Of a stretch of DNA of 64,000 nt, positions 34,063 to 43,592 are shown piece after piece. Every line of letters begins with the position of its first letter. Positions within the stretch are counted from its first letter, which is position 1. The notes below the pieces were generated by a model. It saw only the letters and a list, made by a program, of their open reading frames with translations. It was not told the DNA's origin and ran no database searches. The position numbers and the translations under genes were made by a program. Source of the stretch: Pseudoduganella violaceinigra DSM 15887 (GTDB lineage: Bacteria; Pseudomonadota; Gammaproteobacteria; Burkholderiales; Burkholderiaceae_D); NCBI RefSeq assembly GCF_000425385.1, contig NZ_KE384356.1, positions 504,380 through 568,379 of the forward strand. Reading direction: 5' to 3'.

Positions 34063-36132
34063 TCCAATGCACCCCAGTTCGGCCTCAATGGCCCACAGAG
34101 CGAAGCCGTGCTCTACCTCGACGGCCCTGCCCTAGTACTGGCGGGGGCTGGCTCGGGCAAGACGCGCGTCATTACGCAAAAAATCACCCATATGATCGAG
34201 GATCGCGGCTATGACCCGCGCACGATCGCCGCGCTCACCTTTACCAACAAGGCGGCGCTGGAAATGCAGGAACGCGTCGGCAAGATGCTCAAGCAGCCGC
34301 GCCAGGCCAAGCTGCTCACCGTCTGCACCTTCCACTCCCTCGGCGTGCGCATCCTGCGCCAGGAATGCAACCATCTGGGGTTGAAAGACCGTTTTTCAAT
34401 CATGGACAGCGACGATTGCTACGCGCTGGTCCAGGACCTGGCCATCACCACCGACAAGAACCTGATCCGCGGCATCCAGAACGATATCTCGCTGTGGAAG
34501 AACGGCCTGGTCACGCCGGAAGAGGCGCTCAAGCAGGCGCAGACCGAAGACGAGGCGCAGTCGGCGCGCATCTACGGCAGCTACGTCGCCACCCTGGCCG
34601 CCTACCAGGCAGTGGACTTCGACGACCTGATCCGCCTGCCCGTGGAACTGTTCCGCAACCACGACACGGTACGCGACAAATGGCAGCGCCGCTTGCGCTA
34701 TCTGATGATCGACGAGTACCAGGACACCAATACCTGCCAGTATGAACTGGTGAAACTGATGGTGACTGGCCTGGGCAAGAAGCCGATGTTCACCGCCGTC
34801 GGCGACGACGACCAGGCGATCTACGGCTGGCGCGGCGCGACCATGGAAAACCTGGCGCTGCTGCAGGTGGACTTCCCCGACCTGAAGCTGATCAAGCTGG
34901 AACAGAACTACCGCTCCACCAGCCGCATCCTGCAGGCCGCCAATGCCGTGATCCAGAACAATCCCAAGTTGTTCGAGAAATCGCTGTGGTCCGAGCTGGG
35001 CATCGGCGAGCCAATCAAGGTGCACTCGATGCCGAACGAGGAGCAGGAAGCGGAGCAGGTGGCGATCATGATTTCGGCCGACCACTTCGAGCGCAAGAAC
35101 AAGTGGGCCGACTACGCGATCCTGTACCGCGGCAACCATCAGGCGCGCGTGATCGAACAGGCGCTGCGCACCCAGCGCATTCCGTACACCATCTCGGGCG
35201 GCCAGAGCTTCTTCGATAAGGCGGAGATCAAGGACATCATGGCCTACCTGCGCCTGATGGCCAATCCGGACGACGATCCGGCCTTCATCCGCGCGGCCAC
35301 CACGCCGCGCCGCGGTATCGGCCAGTCGACGCTCGAAGCGCTCGGATCGTTCTCCGGAAAATGGCAATGCTCGCTGTTCGAAGCCGTGTTCAAGGGCGGC
35401 ATCGAAGCGCTGCTGAACGAACGCCAACTGCGGCCGCTGCAGGACTTCTGCAACTTCATCCTGGAACTGGAATCGCGCGCCACGCGTCCCGGCCCGTCGG
35501 GCAGCGGCGACAACGCGGCGCAAGTGCTGGACGACCTGATGGAAGGGATGCACTACGAGCACTACCTGTACGACTCTTTCGAAGAGCGCGCGGCGCAGGG
35601 CAAGTGGCAGAACGTGCTGGACTTCGTCAACTGGCTGAAGGACCGCGGCCGCGGCGGCAAGGACCGCGACGGCGAAGAGAAGAACGTCCTGGAGCTGACG
35701 CAGATGGTGGCCCTGATGTCGATGCTGGACGGGAAGGACGAAGAGCCGGACGCGATCCGCATGTCGACGCTGCATGCGTCGAAGGGGCTGGAGTACCCGC
35801 ATGTCTTCCTGGTCGGCGTGGAAGAAGGCATCCTGCCGCACAAGGGCGACCCGGATACGCCGATTGAACTGCTGGCCCAGCGAATCGAAGAAGAGCGGCG
35901 CCTGATGTATGTGGGGATCACGCGCGCCCAGCGCACCTTGCAGCTCACCTGGTGCAAGAAGCGCAAGCGCGGCGGCGAGCATGTGCAGTGCGACATATCG
36001 CGCTTCATCGCCGAGATGGCGCTCGATGTCGGCACGGCCCCGCCGACGGAATCGGAAGTGCTGTCGCCGCGTGAGCGCCTGGCGCGCATGAAGGAATTGC
36101 TGTCGGCTCCACGCGACATGAACCCCGGTTGA
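34060..36132 (+). CDS. rep: Rep, ATP-dependent 3'-5' DNA helicase (UvrD/Rep family)
   Basis: Accessory replicative helicase that clears proteins ahead of the fork. 690 residues. Walker A LAGAGSGKTRVI near 27-38, motif Ia TFTNKAALEMQERV near 65, DEYQDTN at about 225-231, VGDDDQAIYGWRGA near 247-260, and motif VI VGITRAQRTL near 619-628. Overall sequence order is closer to E. coli Rep than UvrD (LKLIKLEQNYRS, YRGNHQARV, IPYTISGGQSFFD). The predicted transcript starts at the ATG itself. Confidence 0.94.
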   Translation: MSNAPQFGLNGPQSEAVLYLDGPALVLAGAGSGKTRVITQKITHMIEDRGYDPRTIAALTFTNKAALEMQERVGKMLKQPRQAKLLTVCTFHSLGVRILRQECNHLGLKDRFSIMDSDDCYALVQDLAITTDKNLIRGIQNDISLWKNGLVTPEEALKQAQTEDEAQSARIYGSYVATLAAYQAVDFDDLIRLPVELFRNHDTVRDKWQRRLRYLMIDEYQDTNTCQYELVKLMVTGLGKKPMFTAVGDDDQAIYGWRGATMENLALLQVDFPDLKLIKLEQNYRSTSRILQAANAVIQNNPKLFEKSLWSELGIGEPIKVHSMPNEEQEAEQVAIMISADHFERKNKWADYAILYRGNHQARVIEQALRTQRIPYTISGGQSFFDKAEIKDIMAYLRLMANPDDDPAFIRAATTPRRGIGQSTLEALGSFSGKWQCSLFEAVFKGGIEALLNERQLRPLQDFCNFILELESRATRPGPSGSGDNAAQVLDDLMEGMHYEHYLYDSFEERAAQGKWQNVLDFVNWLKDRGRGGKDRDGEEKNVLELTQMVALMSMLDGKDEEPDAIRMSTLHASKGLEYPHVFLVGVEEGILPHKGDPDTPIELLAQRIEEERRLMYVGITRAQRTLQLTWCKKRKRGGEHVQCDISRFIAEMALDVGTAPPTESEVLSPRERLARMKELLSAPRDMNPG

Positions 36133-36175
36133 ATAGTGCTAGCATGGGAGCTCTTCCTTTCCGCAGGAGGCTTCC

Positions 36176-36628
36176 ATGTTTGTACGCATATGCCTGCTCG
36201 CCGCCCTGGCGGGCGCAGCGCCGATCGCTGCCGCAGCTGATTTGGTCACCAAGCCCGAAGCCGAGGCCATGGTGAAGAAAGCCATGGGCTACCTCAAATC
36301 CAACGGCCGCGATAAGACCTACGCTGAAATCGACAAGAAAGACGGGCAGTTCGTCGATCGCGACTTGTACCTTGTGGTCTACGGCACCGATGGCGTCGTG
36401 CGCGCACATGGCGCCAATGCCAAGATGATCGGTAAGAACCTGATGGAATTGAAGGATGTCGACGGCAAGCCTTTCGTGAAAGAGCGCGTCGAGATGGCGA
36501 AGAAAAAAGTCCCGTTCTGGCAGGACTACAAATTCAACAACCCGGTCACAGGCAAGATCGAACCCAAGACCATGTACTGCATGCCCGAGGAAGACATCAT
36601 TCTTTGCGGTGGCGTCTACCTGAAGTAA
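36176..36628 (+). CDS. Secreted single-Cache domain protein
   Basis: 150 residues: signal peptide (MFVRICLLAALAGAAPIAAAA, cleavage near 21) followed by one Cache_2-like domain (AEAMVKKAMGYLKSNGRDKTYAEIDKKDGQFVDRDLY over about 30-66, then VRAHGANAKMIGKN near 77-90). Cache domains normally sense small molecules at the front of chemoreceptors or kinases; this one stands alone, so it may be a periplasmic binding or accessory protein. Strong ribosome site GCAGGAGG. Confidence 0.85.
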   Translation: MFVRICLLAALAGAAPIAAAADLVTKPEAEAMVKKAMGYLKSNGRDKTYAEIDKKDGQFVDRDLYLVVYGTDGVVRAHGANAKMIGKNLMELKDVDGKPFVKERVEMAKKKVPFWQDYKFNNPVTGKIEPKTMYCMPEEDIILCGGVYLK

Positions 36629-36681
36629 GGCTGACCTTCGTCAAACAAGGGTGCGTCCCGCGAGCGCGGGCCGGAGAGATA

Positions 36682-37323
36682 ATGGCAGCTACTGGAGCTG
36701 CCATGCCGAACAACATTGACCCGCTCGCTTATGAAGAGGACTTGACCAGAATTGGCGTGCCGCCCGACCAGGCACATGTGCACGCAGAGGCAATCGGTAA
36801 GGTGAAAGACGAGCTGGATGTACTGGACATCAAGCTCAAGTTCAACGACAGCGAAGGAAAAATTGAAAAGGCGATCTTAGAACTCAACACCAAGCTTGAC
36901 CGCGCAAAGGTCGAACTGGACGTCAAGATAGACAGGACCAGGACCGAGCTCGAAGCCAAGATCGACAAAACCAAGGTCGAGCTCGAAGCCAAGATCGACA
37001 AGACCAAGGCTGAGCTCGAAGCCAAGATCGATAAAACCAAGGCTGAACTCGAAGCCAAGATCGATAAAACCAGGACCGAGCTCGAAGCCAAGATCGATAA
37101 AACCAAGGCTGAACTCGAAGCCAAGATCGATAAAACCAGGGCCGACCTCGAAGCCAGGATCGACAACACCAAGGCTGAACTGGACGCCAAAATCGATAAG
37201 ACCCAGGCAGATCTTGAAAAAGCGATTCATCGCTGCAAGGTAGAAACGATTTTCTGGACAATTGGAATTGTGCTTTCCATCTGCTCGTTCCAAAGCTACA
37301 TCGTCATCAATATGCTGAAGTAA
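36682..37323 (+). CDS. Hendecad-repeat coiled-coil protein with C-terminal membrane anchor (DUF1640-like)
   Basis: 213 residues. An N-terminal region (MPNNIDPLAYEEDLTRIGVPPDQAHVHAEA, split across 8-37) resembles the head of DUF1640 coiled-coil proteins. Ten consecutive 11-residue units of the type KIDKTKAELEA (36892-37221) follow, predicted as a long right-handed (hendecad) coiled coil, then a C-terminal membrane helix (TIFWTIGIVLSICSFQSYIVI). ATG 36682 is preferred because GGAGAG precedes it; 36703 is an alternative. Function unknown; related proteins form membrane-tethered stalks. Confidence 0.8.
   Translation: MAATGAAMPNNIDPLAYEEDLTRIGVPPDQAHVHAEAIGKVKDELDVLDIKLKFNDSEGKIEKAILELNTKLDRAKVELDVKIDRTRTELEAKIDKTKVELEAKIDKTKAELEAKIDKTKAELEAKIDKTRTELEAKIDKTKAELEAKIDKTRADLEARIDNTKAELDAKIDKTQADLEKAIHRCKVETIFWTIGIVLSICSFQSYIVINMLK
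36892..37221 (+). repeat. In-frame 33-bp tandem repeat array, ten units
   Basis: Ten units of 33 bases coding 11 residues each. The central units are nearly identical at DNA level (AAGATCGA(C/T)AAAACCA followed by AGGCTGA or GGACCGA and GCTCGAAGCC), the outer ones degenerate. Near-identity of the middle units points to recent copying by slippage or recombination, so unit number may differ between strains. Confidence 0.92.
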
Positions 37324-37355
37324 AATGCCTGCTTTACCCGTAGCAGGAGCAGGCT

Positions 37356-37559
37356 GTGAGCAGCGAAGACCGTTTCATCGATATTGAAATTAAACTGGCG
37401 CACCAGGAAGACCTGGTGGAGTCGCTGAACCAGCGCGTCTATGAGCAGCAGAAACAGATCGATCAGCTGGAAGCGATGCTGGTGGCGTTGGCCGAGCGCG
37501 TCCGCAGCACGTCGCAAGCCAACCAGACCCCGCTCAACGAGCCGCCTCCCCACTACTGA
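37356..37559 (+). CDS. slyX: SlyX family protein
   Basis: 67 residues: a short coiled coil (RFIDIEIKLAHQEDLVESLN, then VYEQQKQIDQLEAML) with the SlyX C-terminal PPPHY. Starts at GTG 37356 with GCAGGAGC upstream. Function of SlyX is not established. Short and charged, probably oligomeric. Confidence 0.88.
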   Translation: MSSEDRFIDIEIKLAHQEDLVESLNQRVYEQQKQIDQLEAMLVALAERVRSTSQANQTPLNEPPPHY

Positions 37560-37563
37560 TCCC

Positions 37564-37583
37564 GCGCCGCCATGCGGCGGCGC
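37564..37583 (+). terminator. GC-rich hairpin after slyX
   Basis: GCGCCGC, loop CATGCG, GCGGCGC, starting five bases past the slyX stop. No T run follows, so it may be only a weak stop or an RNA end stabiliser. The remaining bases up to 37772 show nothing else clear. Confidence 0.4.
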
Positions 37584-37772
37584 ATCGCAGGCTGGGCAGC
37601 ACATCCAGCGCCACGGCCTCGGCGGTAACGCCATCAGGATCTCCAGCGCACACCCGGGGCCGGCCCCGGCCCCCGCCGCGCCCAGCCCGGGAATGTGTCC
37701 TGATCAGTTCAAACCATGAAACTTGCGTTTTGCTATCATCATGCGCACCGAGACATTACAACAGGAGAGAGA

Positions 37773-39884
37773 ATGTTCCGTCCGAAACTGCTGGTGATCG
37801 CCGCCAGCCTGGCCGTCGCCGGCGCCGCGCATGCCGCCCTGCCGGCGTCCAACCCATTTGCGCAAGAGTCCAAGCTGCCCCTGAACTACCCCGCATTCGA
37901 TCAGTTCAAGAACGAAGACTACGGTCCTGCCTACGAAGAAGGCATGCAGCAGCAGGCTGCGGAAGTCGCGAAGATCGCCAATAACAAAGCCGCGCCGACG
38001 TTCGACAACACCATCGTGGCGATGGAGCGCTCCGGCCGCCTGCTGGACCGCGTGAGCTCCGTGTTCGGCAACCTGTCCGGCGCCAACACCAATGATGCAT
38101 TCGAAGCCCTGAACCGCGAGCTGGCGCCCAAGCTTTCCGCCCACAACGACGCGATCCGCCTGAACGAAAAGCTGTACGCCCGCATCAAGGCCTTGTACGA
38201 CAAGCGCGACAAGCTCAAACTTGATCCGGAATCCAAGCGCCTGCTGGAACGCTACCACACCGATTTCGTGCGCGCCGGCGCCAGGCTGTCCGCCGCCGAC
38301 AAGGAAAAACTGAAGGCCTACAATGCGGAACTGGCCGCCCTGTCCACCACCTTCAGCCAGAACGTGCTGAAGGAAGCCAATGCCTCCGCCCTGGTGGTCG
38401 ACAGCCGCGAAGAACTGGCCGGCATGTCCGACAAGGCCATCGACTCCGCTGCCGCAGCCGCCAAGGCCAAAGGCATGGACGGCAAATTCCTGATCGCGAT
38501 CGCCAACACCACCGGCCAGGCGCCGCTGGAAGTGCTGAGCAACCGCAGCACGCGTGAACGCCTGCTGGCCACTTCGATGGCGCGCGGCAGCCATGGCGGC
38601 GATTTCGACAACCGCGACGTGGTAAGGAAGATCGCCAGGCTGCGTGCTGAACGCGCCGCTTTGCTGGGCTACGCCTCGCACGCCGCCTACCAGCTGGAAG
38701 ACCAGACCGCACACGATACCAATGCCGTCAACAAGCTGCTGGGCGAGCTGGTGAAACCGGCGGTAAATAACGCGCGCAAGGAGTCCGCCGATATCCAGGC
38801 CGTGATCGACGCGGAAAAAGGCGGCTTCGCCAACGCGGCGCAGGACTGGGCCTTCTATACCGAAAAAGTGCGCCAGGAGCGCTACGCTTTCGACCAGAAC
38901 CAGCTCAAGCCGTACTTCGAACTGAACAGCGTGCTGCAGAACGGCGTGTTCTACGCCGCCACCAAGGTGTACGGCATCACCTTCAAGGAGCGTAAGGACC
39001 TGCCGGTCTACCAGCCGGACGTGCGCGTATTCGACGTGTTCGACGCCGACGGCAAGCAGTTGGCCATCTTCCTCGGCGATTTCTACGCGCGCAGCAACAA
39101 ACGCGGCGGCGCCTGGATGAATGCCTATGTCTCGCAATCCTCACTGATGGGCACCAAGCCTGTGGTGGCCAACCACCTGAACATTCCCAAGCCGGCGGCC
39201 GGCGAACCGGCCCTGCTGACCTATGACGAAGCGCGTACCCTGTTCCATGAGTTCGGCCACGCGCTGCACGGCATGTTCTCCAATGTGAAGTACCCGCGCT
39301 TTGCCGGCACCCGCGTGCCGCGCGACTTCGTGGAATTCCCTTCGCAAGTCAACGAGATGTGGATGGCCTGGCCGGAAATCCTGAACAACTACGCCAAGCA
39401 TTACCAGAGCGGCGCGCCGATGCCGAAGGAACTGCTGGACAAGGTGCAGGCTTCCGCCAAATTCAATGAAGGCTTCCGCACCACCGAGTACCTGGCCGCC
39501 TCGATCCTGGACCAGCGCTGGCACCAGTTGTCGGCCGACAAGATCCCGACCGACGTGCTGGGTTTCGAATCGTCCGTGCTGAAGGACGCCGGCATCGATT
39601 TCGCACCGGTTCCGCCACGCTACCGCACCACCTATTTCTCGCACGTGTTCGCGGGCGGCTATTCGGCGGGCTACTACGGCTACCTGTGGTCGGAGAAACT
39701 CGATGCCGACACGGTTGAATGGTTCACCGAAAACGGCGGCTTGCAGCGCAAGAACGGCGACCACTTCCGCAAAGCCCTGCTGTCCAAAGGCGGCACCATG
39801 GATGCGATGGAGATGTACCGCGCATTCCGCGGCCGCGACGCGAAAATCGAACCGCTGCTGGAGCGCCGCGGCTTGAAAGAGTAA
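37773..39884 (+). CDS. M3-family oligopeptidase (dipeptidyl carboxypeptidase-like), exported
   Basis: 703-residue thimet/Dcp-type zinc peptidase. Signal peptide MFRPKLLVIAASLAVAGAAHA ends near 21. Zinc site HEFGH at 492-496 with the third ligand expected in the FVEFPSQVNEMW stretch near 519. The loop FAGGYSAGYYGYLWSE near 653-668 is the substrate-binding Gly/Tyr segment of the family. ATG 37773 is chosen over an upstream in-frame ATG (37716) because AGGAGAG precedes it and the signal peptide then starts correctly. Acts in the periplasm on short peptides. Confidence 0.92.
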   Translation: MFRPKLLVIAASLAVAGAAHAALPASNPFAQESKLPLNYPAFDQFKNEDYGPAYEEGMQQQAAEVAKIANNKAAPTFDNTIVAMERSGRLLDRVSSVFGNLSGANTNDAFEALNRELAPKLSAHNDAIRLNEKLYARIKALYDKRDKLKLDPESKRLLERYHTDFVRAGARLSAADKEKLKAYNAELAALSTTFSQNVLKEANASALVVDSREELAGMSDKAIDSAAAAAKAKGMDGKFLIAIANTTGQAPLEVLSNRSTRERLLATSMARGSHGGDFDNRDVVRKIARLRAERAALLGYASHAAYQLEDQTAHDTNAVNKLLGELVKPAVNNARKESADIQAVIDAEKGGFANAAQDWAFYTEKVRQERYAFDQNQLKPYFELNSVLQNGVFYAATKVYGITFKERKDLPVYQPDVRVFDVFDADGKQLAIFLGDFYARSNKRGGAWMNAYVSQSSLMGTKPVVANHLNIPKPAAGEPALLTYDEARTLFHEFGHALHGMFSNVKYPRFAGTRVPRDFVEFPSQVNEMWMAWPEILNNYAKHYQSGAPMPKELLDKVQASAKFNEGFRTTEYLAASILDQRWHQLSADKIPTDVLGFESSVLKDAGIDFAPVPPRYRTTYFSHVFAGGYSAGYYGYLWSEKLDADTVEWFTENGGLQRKNGDHFRKALLSKGGTMDAMEMYRAFRGRDAKIEPLLERRGLKE

Positions 39885-39888
39885 TCCC

Positions 39889-39947
39889 CGGGGTCAGGTC
39901 CCGACATGCGACACGCGTAGCGTGTTGCGTGTTGGGCCCTGACCCCG
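39889..39947 (+). repeat. REP-like extragenic palindrome, copy 1
   Basis: Outer arms GGGGTCAGG and CCCTGACCCC enclose a second dyad (ACATGCGACACGC, GTA, GCGTGTTGCGTGT). Starts a few bases past the M3 peptidase stop. The second copy lies at 40315-40368 in the same orientation, the two flanking the DUF4404 gene. Confidence 0.85.
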
Positions 39948-40034
39948 CTGACTTAAAGCCAACCGCCAATTCCAGCACCTCCCCCCGGATGGGTGTATAA
40001 AAGAGGTATAGCCACTTCAACGGGGAAAGGGATC

Positions 40035-40307
40035 ATGGACACCAAGCTGAAGGAGACTCTGCGCCAATTGCACGCCACGCTGGCACATCACGGCCCGGTC
40101 GATGAGGAATTGCAAAGCCTGTTGCGCCAGCTCGATGGCGACATCAAGCAGATACTCGAGCAGCCGCCGGAAGCGGGAGGCGGCACCACCACGTACGGCC
40201 TGGCCGAGCGCACCCAGGAAATCACCGCCCAGTTCGCGGCCAAGCATCCGGCCCTGGAGCCAACCCTGCGCGAACTGACGCGTATCCTGGGCAATATGGG
40301 AATTTAA
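40035..40307 (+). CDS. DUF4404 family protein
   Basis: 90 residues beginning MDTKLKETLRQLHATLA, with GPVDEELQSLLRQLDGDIKQIL near 20-42 and a C-terminal helix TLRELTRILGNMGI. The family is small, helical and uncharacterised. Start 40035 is backed by GGGAAAGGG. It is enclosed by two REP-like palindromes. Confidence 0.8.
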   Translation: MDTKLKETLRQLHATLAHHGPVDEELQSLLRQLDGDIKQILEQPPEAGGGTTTYGLAERTQEITAQFAAKHPALEPTLRELTRILGNMGI

Positions 40308-40314
40308 AATTCAT

Positions 40315-40368
40315 GGGGTCAGGTCCGGACATGCGACACGCGCAGCGTGTTGCGTGTTCGGCCCTGAC
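40315..40368 (+). repeat. REP-like extragenic palindrome, copy 2
   Basis: Same orientation as the copy at 39889 and nearly identical over about 50 bases. Differences include CGCAGCG for CGTAGCG in the inner loop and loss of the last outer-arm bases (CTGACGC instead of CTGACCC). Confidence 0.85.
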
Positions 40369-40380
40369 GCGCCACTGACC

Positions 40381-40416
40381 AAGAAAAAAAAAGAAGGCGG
40401 GCCGCAGCCCGCCTTC
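40381..40416 (-). terminator. Intrinsic terminator of the membrane protein gene at 40471
   Basis: Stem GAAGGCGGGC, loop CGCA, GCCCGCCTTC (40393-40416) with an A-rich run at 40382-40392, which is the T tract on the minus strand. A second hairpin, GGCCGGCC around CCCGGGA at 40448-40470, sits directly after the stop codon. Confidence 0.88.
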
Positions 40417-40470
40417 GGTATGGAACCCGGGGTATTACCGGCTGTCCGGCCGGCCCCCGGGAGGCCGGCC

Positions 40471-40983
40471 TTATGGGAAGGCCAGCATGGGCGGTTCTTC
40501 ACCGCCAAAGTTGAAGTCAGGATGACGTTTGGCGATCATTTCCTCGATCTCCTTCATGCGCCGCACTGGCACGTCGACCATCATCAATACCTGACCTTGT
40601 TCAATCCGTTCCGCGTACTGCTCCAGCTTCTTGTTCGGCACCGCCGCCGCATTCATGCCGCTGGCCCAGCCGCCGAACAGTGCGCCGCCCAGCGTGACCA
40701 GCAAGATGGTCATGGTGCGCAGGGTCAGCCCTTCGGGTGGGAAAATGACCAGGAAGATGCCGGCGCACAGCCCCACAATCCCGCCGATGGCAATCCCCAG
40801 CTTGGCGCCGTGGATCAGGTCCGTTCTCAGCAGGAAATTGCAATCTGGCATGTCATCGGGCAGGGTGCCCTCTTTTGCCATGAAGTGGATATGCCGTTCT
40901 TCGATGCGTGCCAGCAGCAGTTCGTCCAGTTCCGCGCGGGCGGCCTTAACATTGGGAAGCATGTAGTACAGTCTGCGTCGCAT
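40471..40983 (-). CDS. Small inner-membrane protein with two adjacent helices (DUF1269-like)
   Basis: 170 residues. Cytoplasmic N-terminal part (LPNVKAARAELDELLLARIEERHIHFMA) is ferredoxin-fold-like, then LGIAIGGIVGLCAGIFLVIF and MTILLVTLGGALFGGWASGM form a glycine-rich hairpin of two membrane helices, and a soluble C-terminal part (VLMMVDVPVRRMKEIEEMIAK) repeats the first fold. This layout is common in proteins related to DUF1269. Function unknown. ATG 40983 is chosen with GGAG upstream. Confidence 0.7.
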   Translation of the reverse strand: MRRRLYYMLPNVKAARAELDELLLARIEERHIHFMAKEGTLPDDMPDCNFLLRTDLIHGAKLGIAIGGIVGLCAGIFLVIFPPEGLTLRTMTILLVTLGGALFGGWASGMNAAAVPNKKLEQYAERIEQGQVLMMVDVPVRRMKEIEEMIAKRHPDFNFGGEEPPMLAFP

Positions 40984-41140
40984 GATTTTCACTCCATGGA
41001 AGACGTTGTATACCCGTTATAGCAAAAATGGCACGATGTTCAATGAATATTTGCCCAAAACAGCTTGCTGGAACGTCACAAGTTACTGAAACTTAAAGGT
41101 TTTTTGTGCGCGATGGCGGGCGGAAAGCGGTGAATTCCGG

Positions 41141-41152
41141 TACAATGCCGGG

Positions 41153-41155
<3 letters not shown>
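41141..41155 (+). promoter_or_regulatory. Predicted leaderless promoter of ygiQ
   Basis: TACAATGCCGGGATG, identical over 15 bases to the sequence before rep. The -10 hexamer (41141-41146) would place the transcription start on the A of ATG 41153. No Shine-Dalgarno and no clear -35 are visible. Confidence 0.55.
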
Positions 41156-43468
<2,313 letters not shown>

Positions 43469-43478
43469 CGTGCTATCG

Positions 43479-43510
43479 CCTGCTGCAATTCCATAGGACT
43501 TTGCAGCAGG
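43479..43510 (+). terminator. Hairpin after ygiQ
   Basis: CCTGCTGCAA and TTGCAGCAGG form a perfect 10-bp stem with a 12-base loop, 10 bases after the ygiQ stop. No T tract follows. Likely RNA end hairpin or weak terminator. Confidence 0.5.
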
Positions 43511-43544
43511 AATGCCACACTCGGCGCGCCGCGCGCGGCGAAGC

Positions 43545-43583
43545 GGATACAATCGGCGGGTAGACTCCGCCAACTTTGTATCC
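43545..43583. promoter_or_regulatory. 39-bp dyad covering the putative promoter of the GGDEF-EAL gene
   Basis: Outer arms GGATACAA and TTGTATCC and inner arms GGCGG and CCGCC share one axis, with a TACAAT hexamer (43548-43553) in the left arm. If that is the -10, only the right half would be transcribed, so the symmetry more likely serves a protein than an RNA fold. The coding start is 10 bases after the dyad. Confidence 0.45.
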
Positions 43584-43592
43584 GGATAAAAC

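Noticed and set aside
36729..37293. Long open frames on the minus strand opposite the coiled-coil gene
   Set aside because: They arise from the 33-bp repeat being free of stops in several frames; the plus frame has a ribosome site, a head domain and a membrane anchor.
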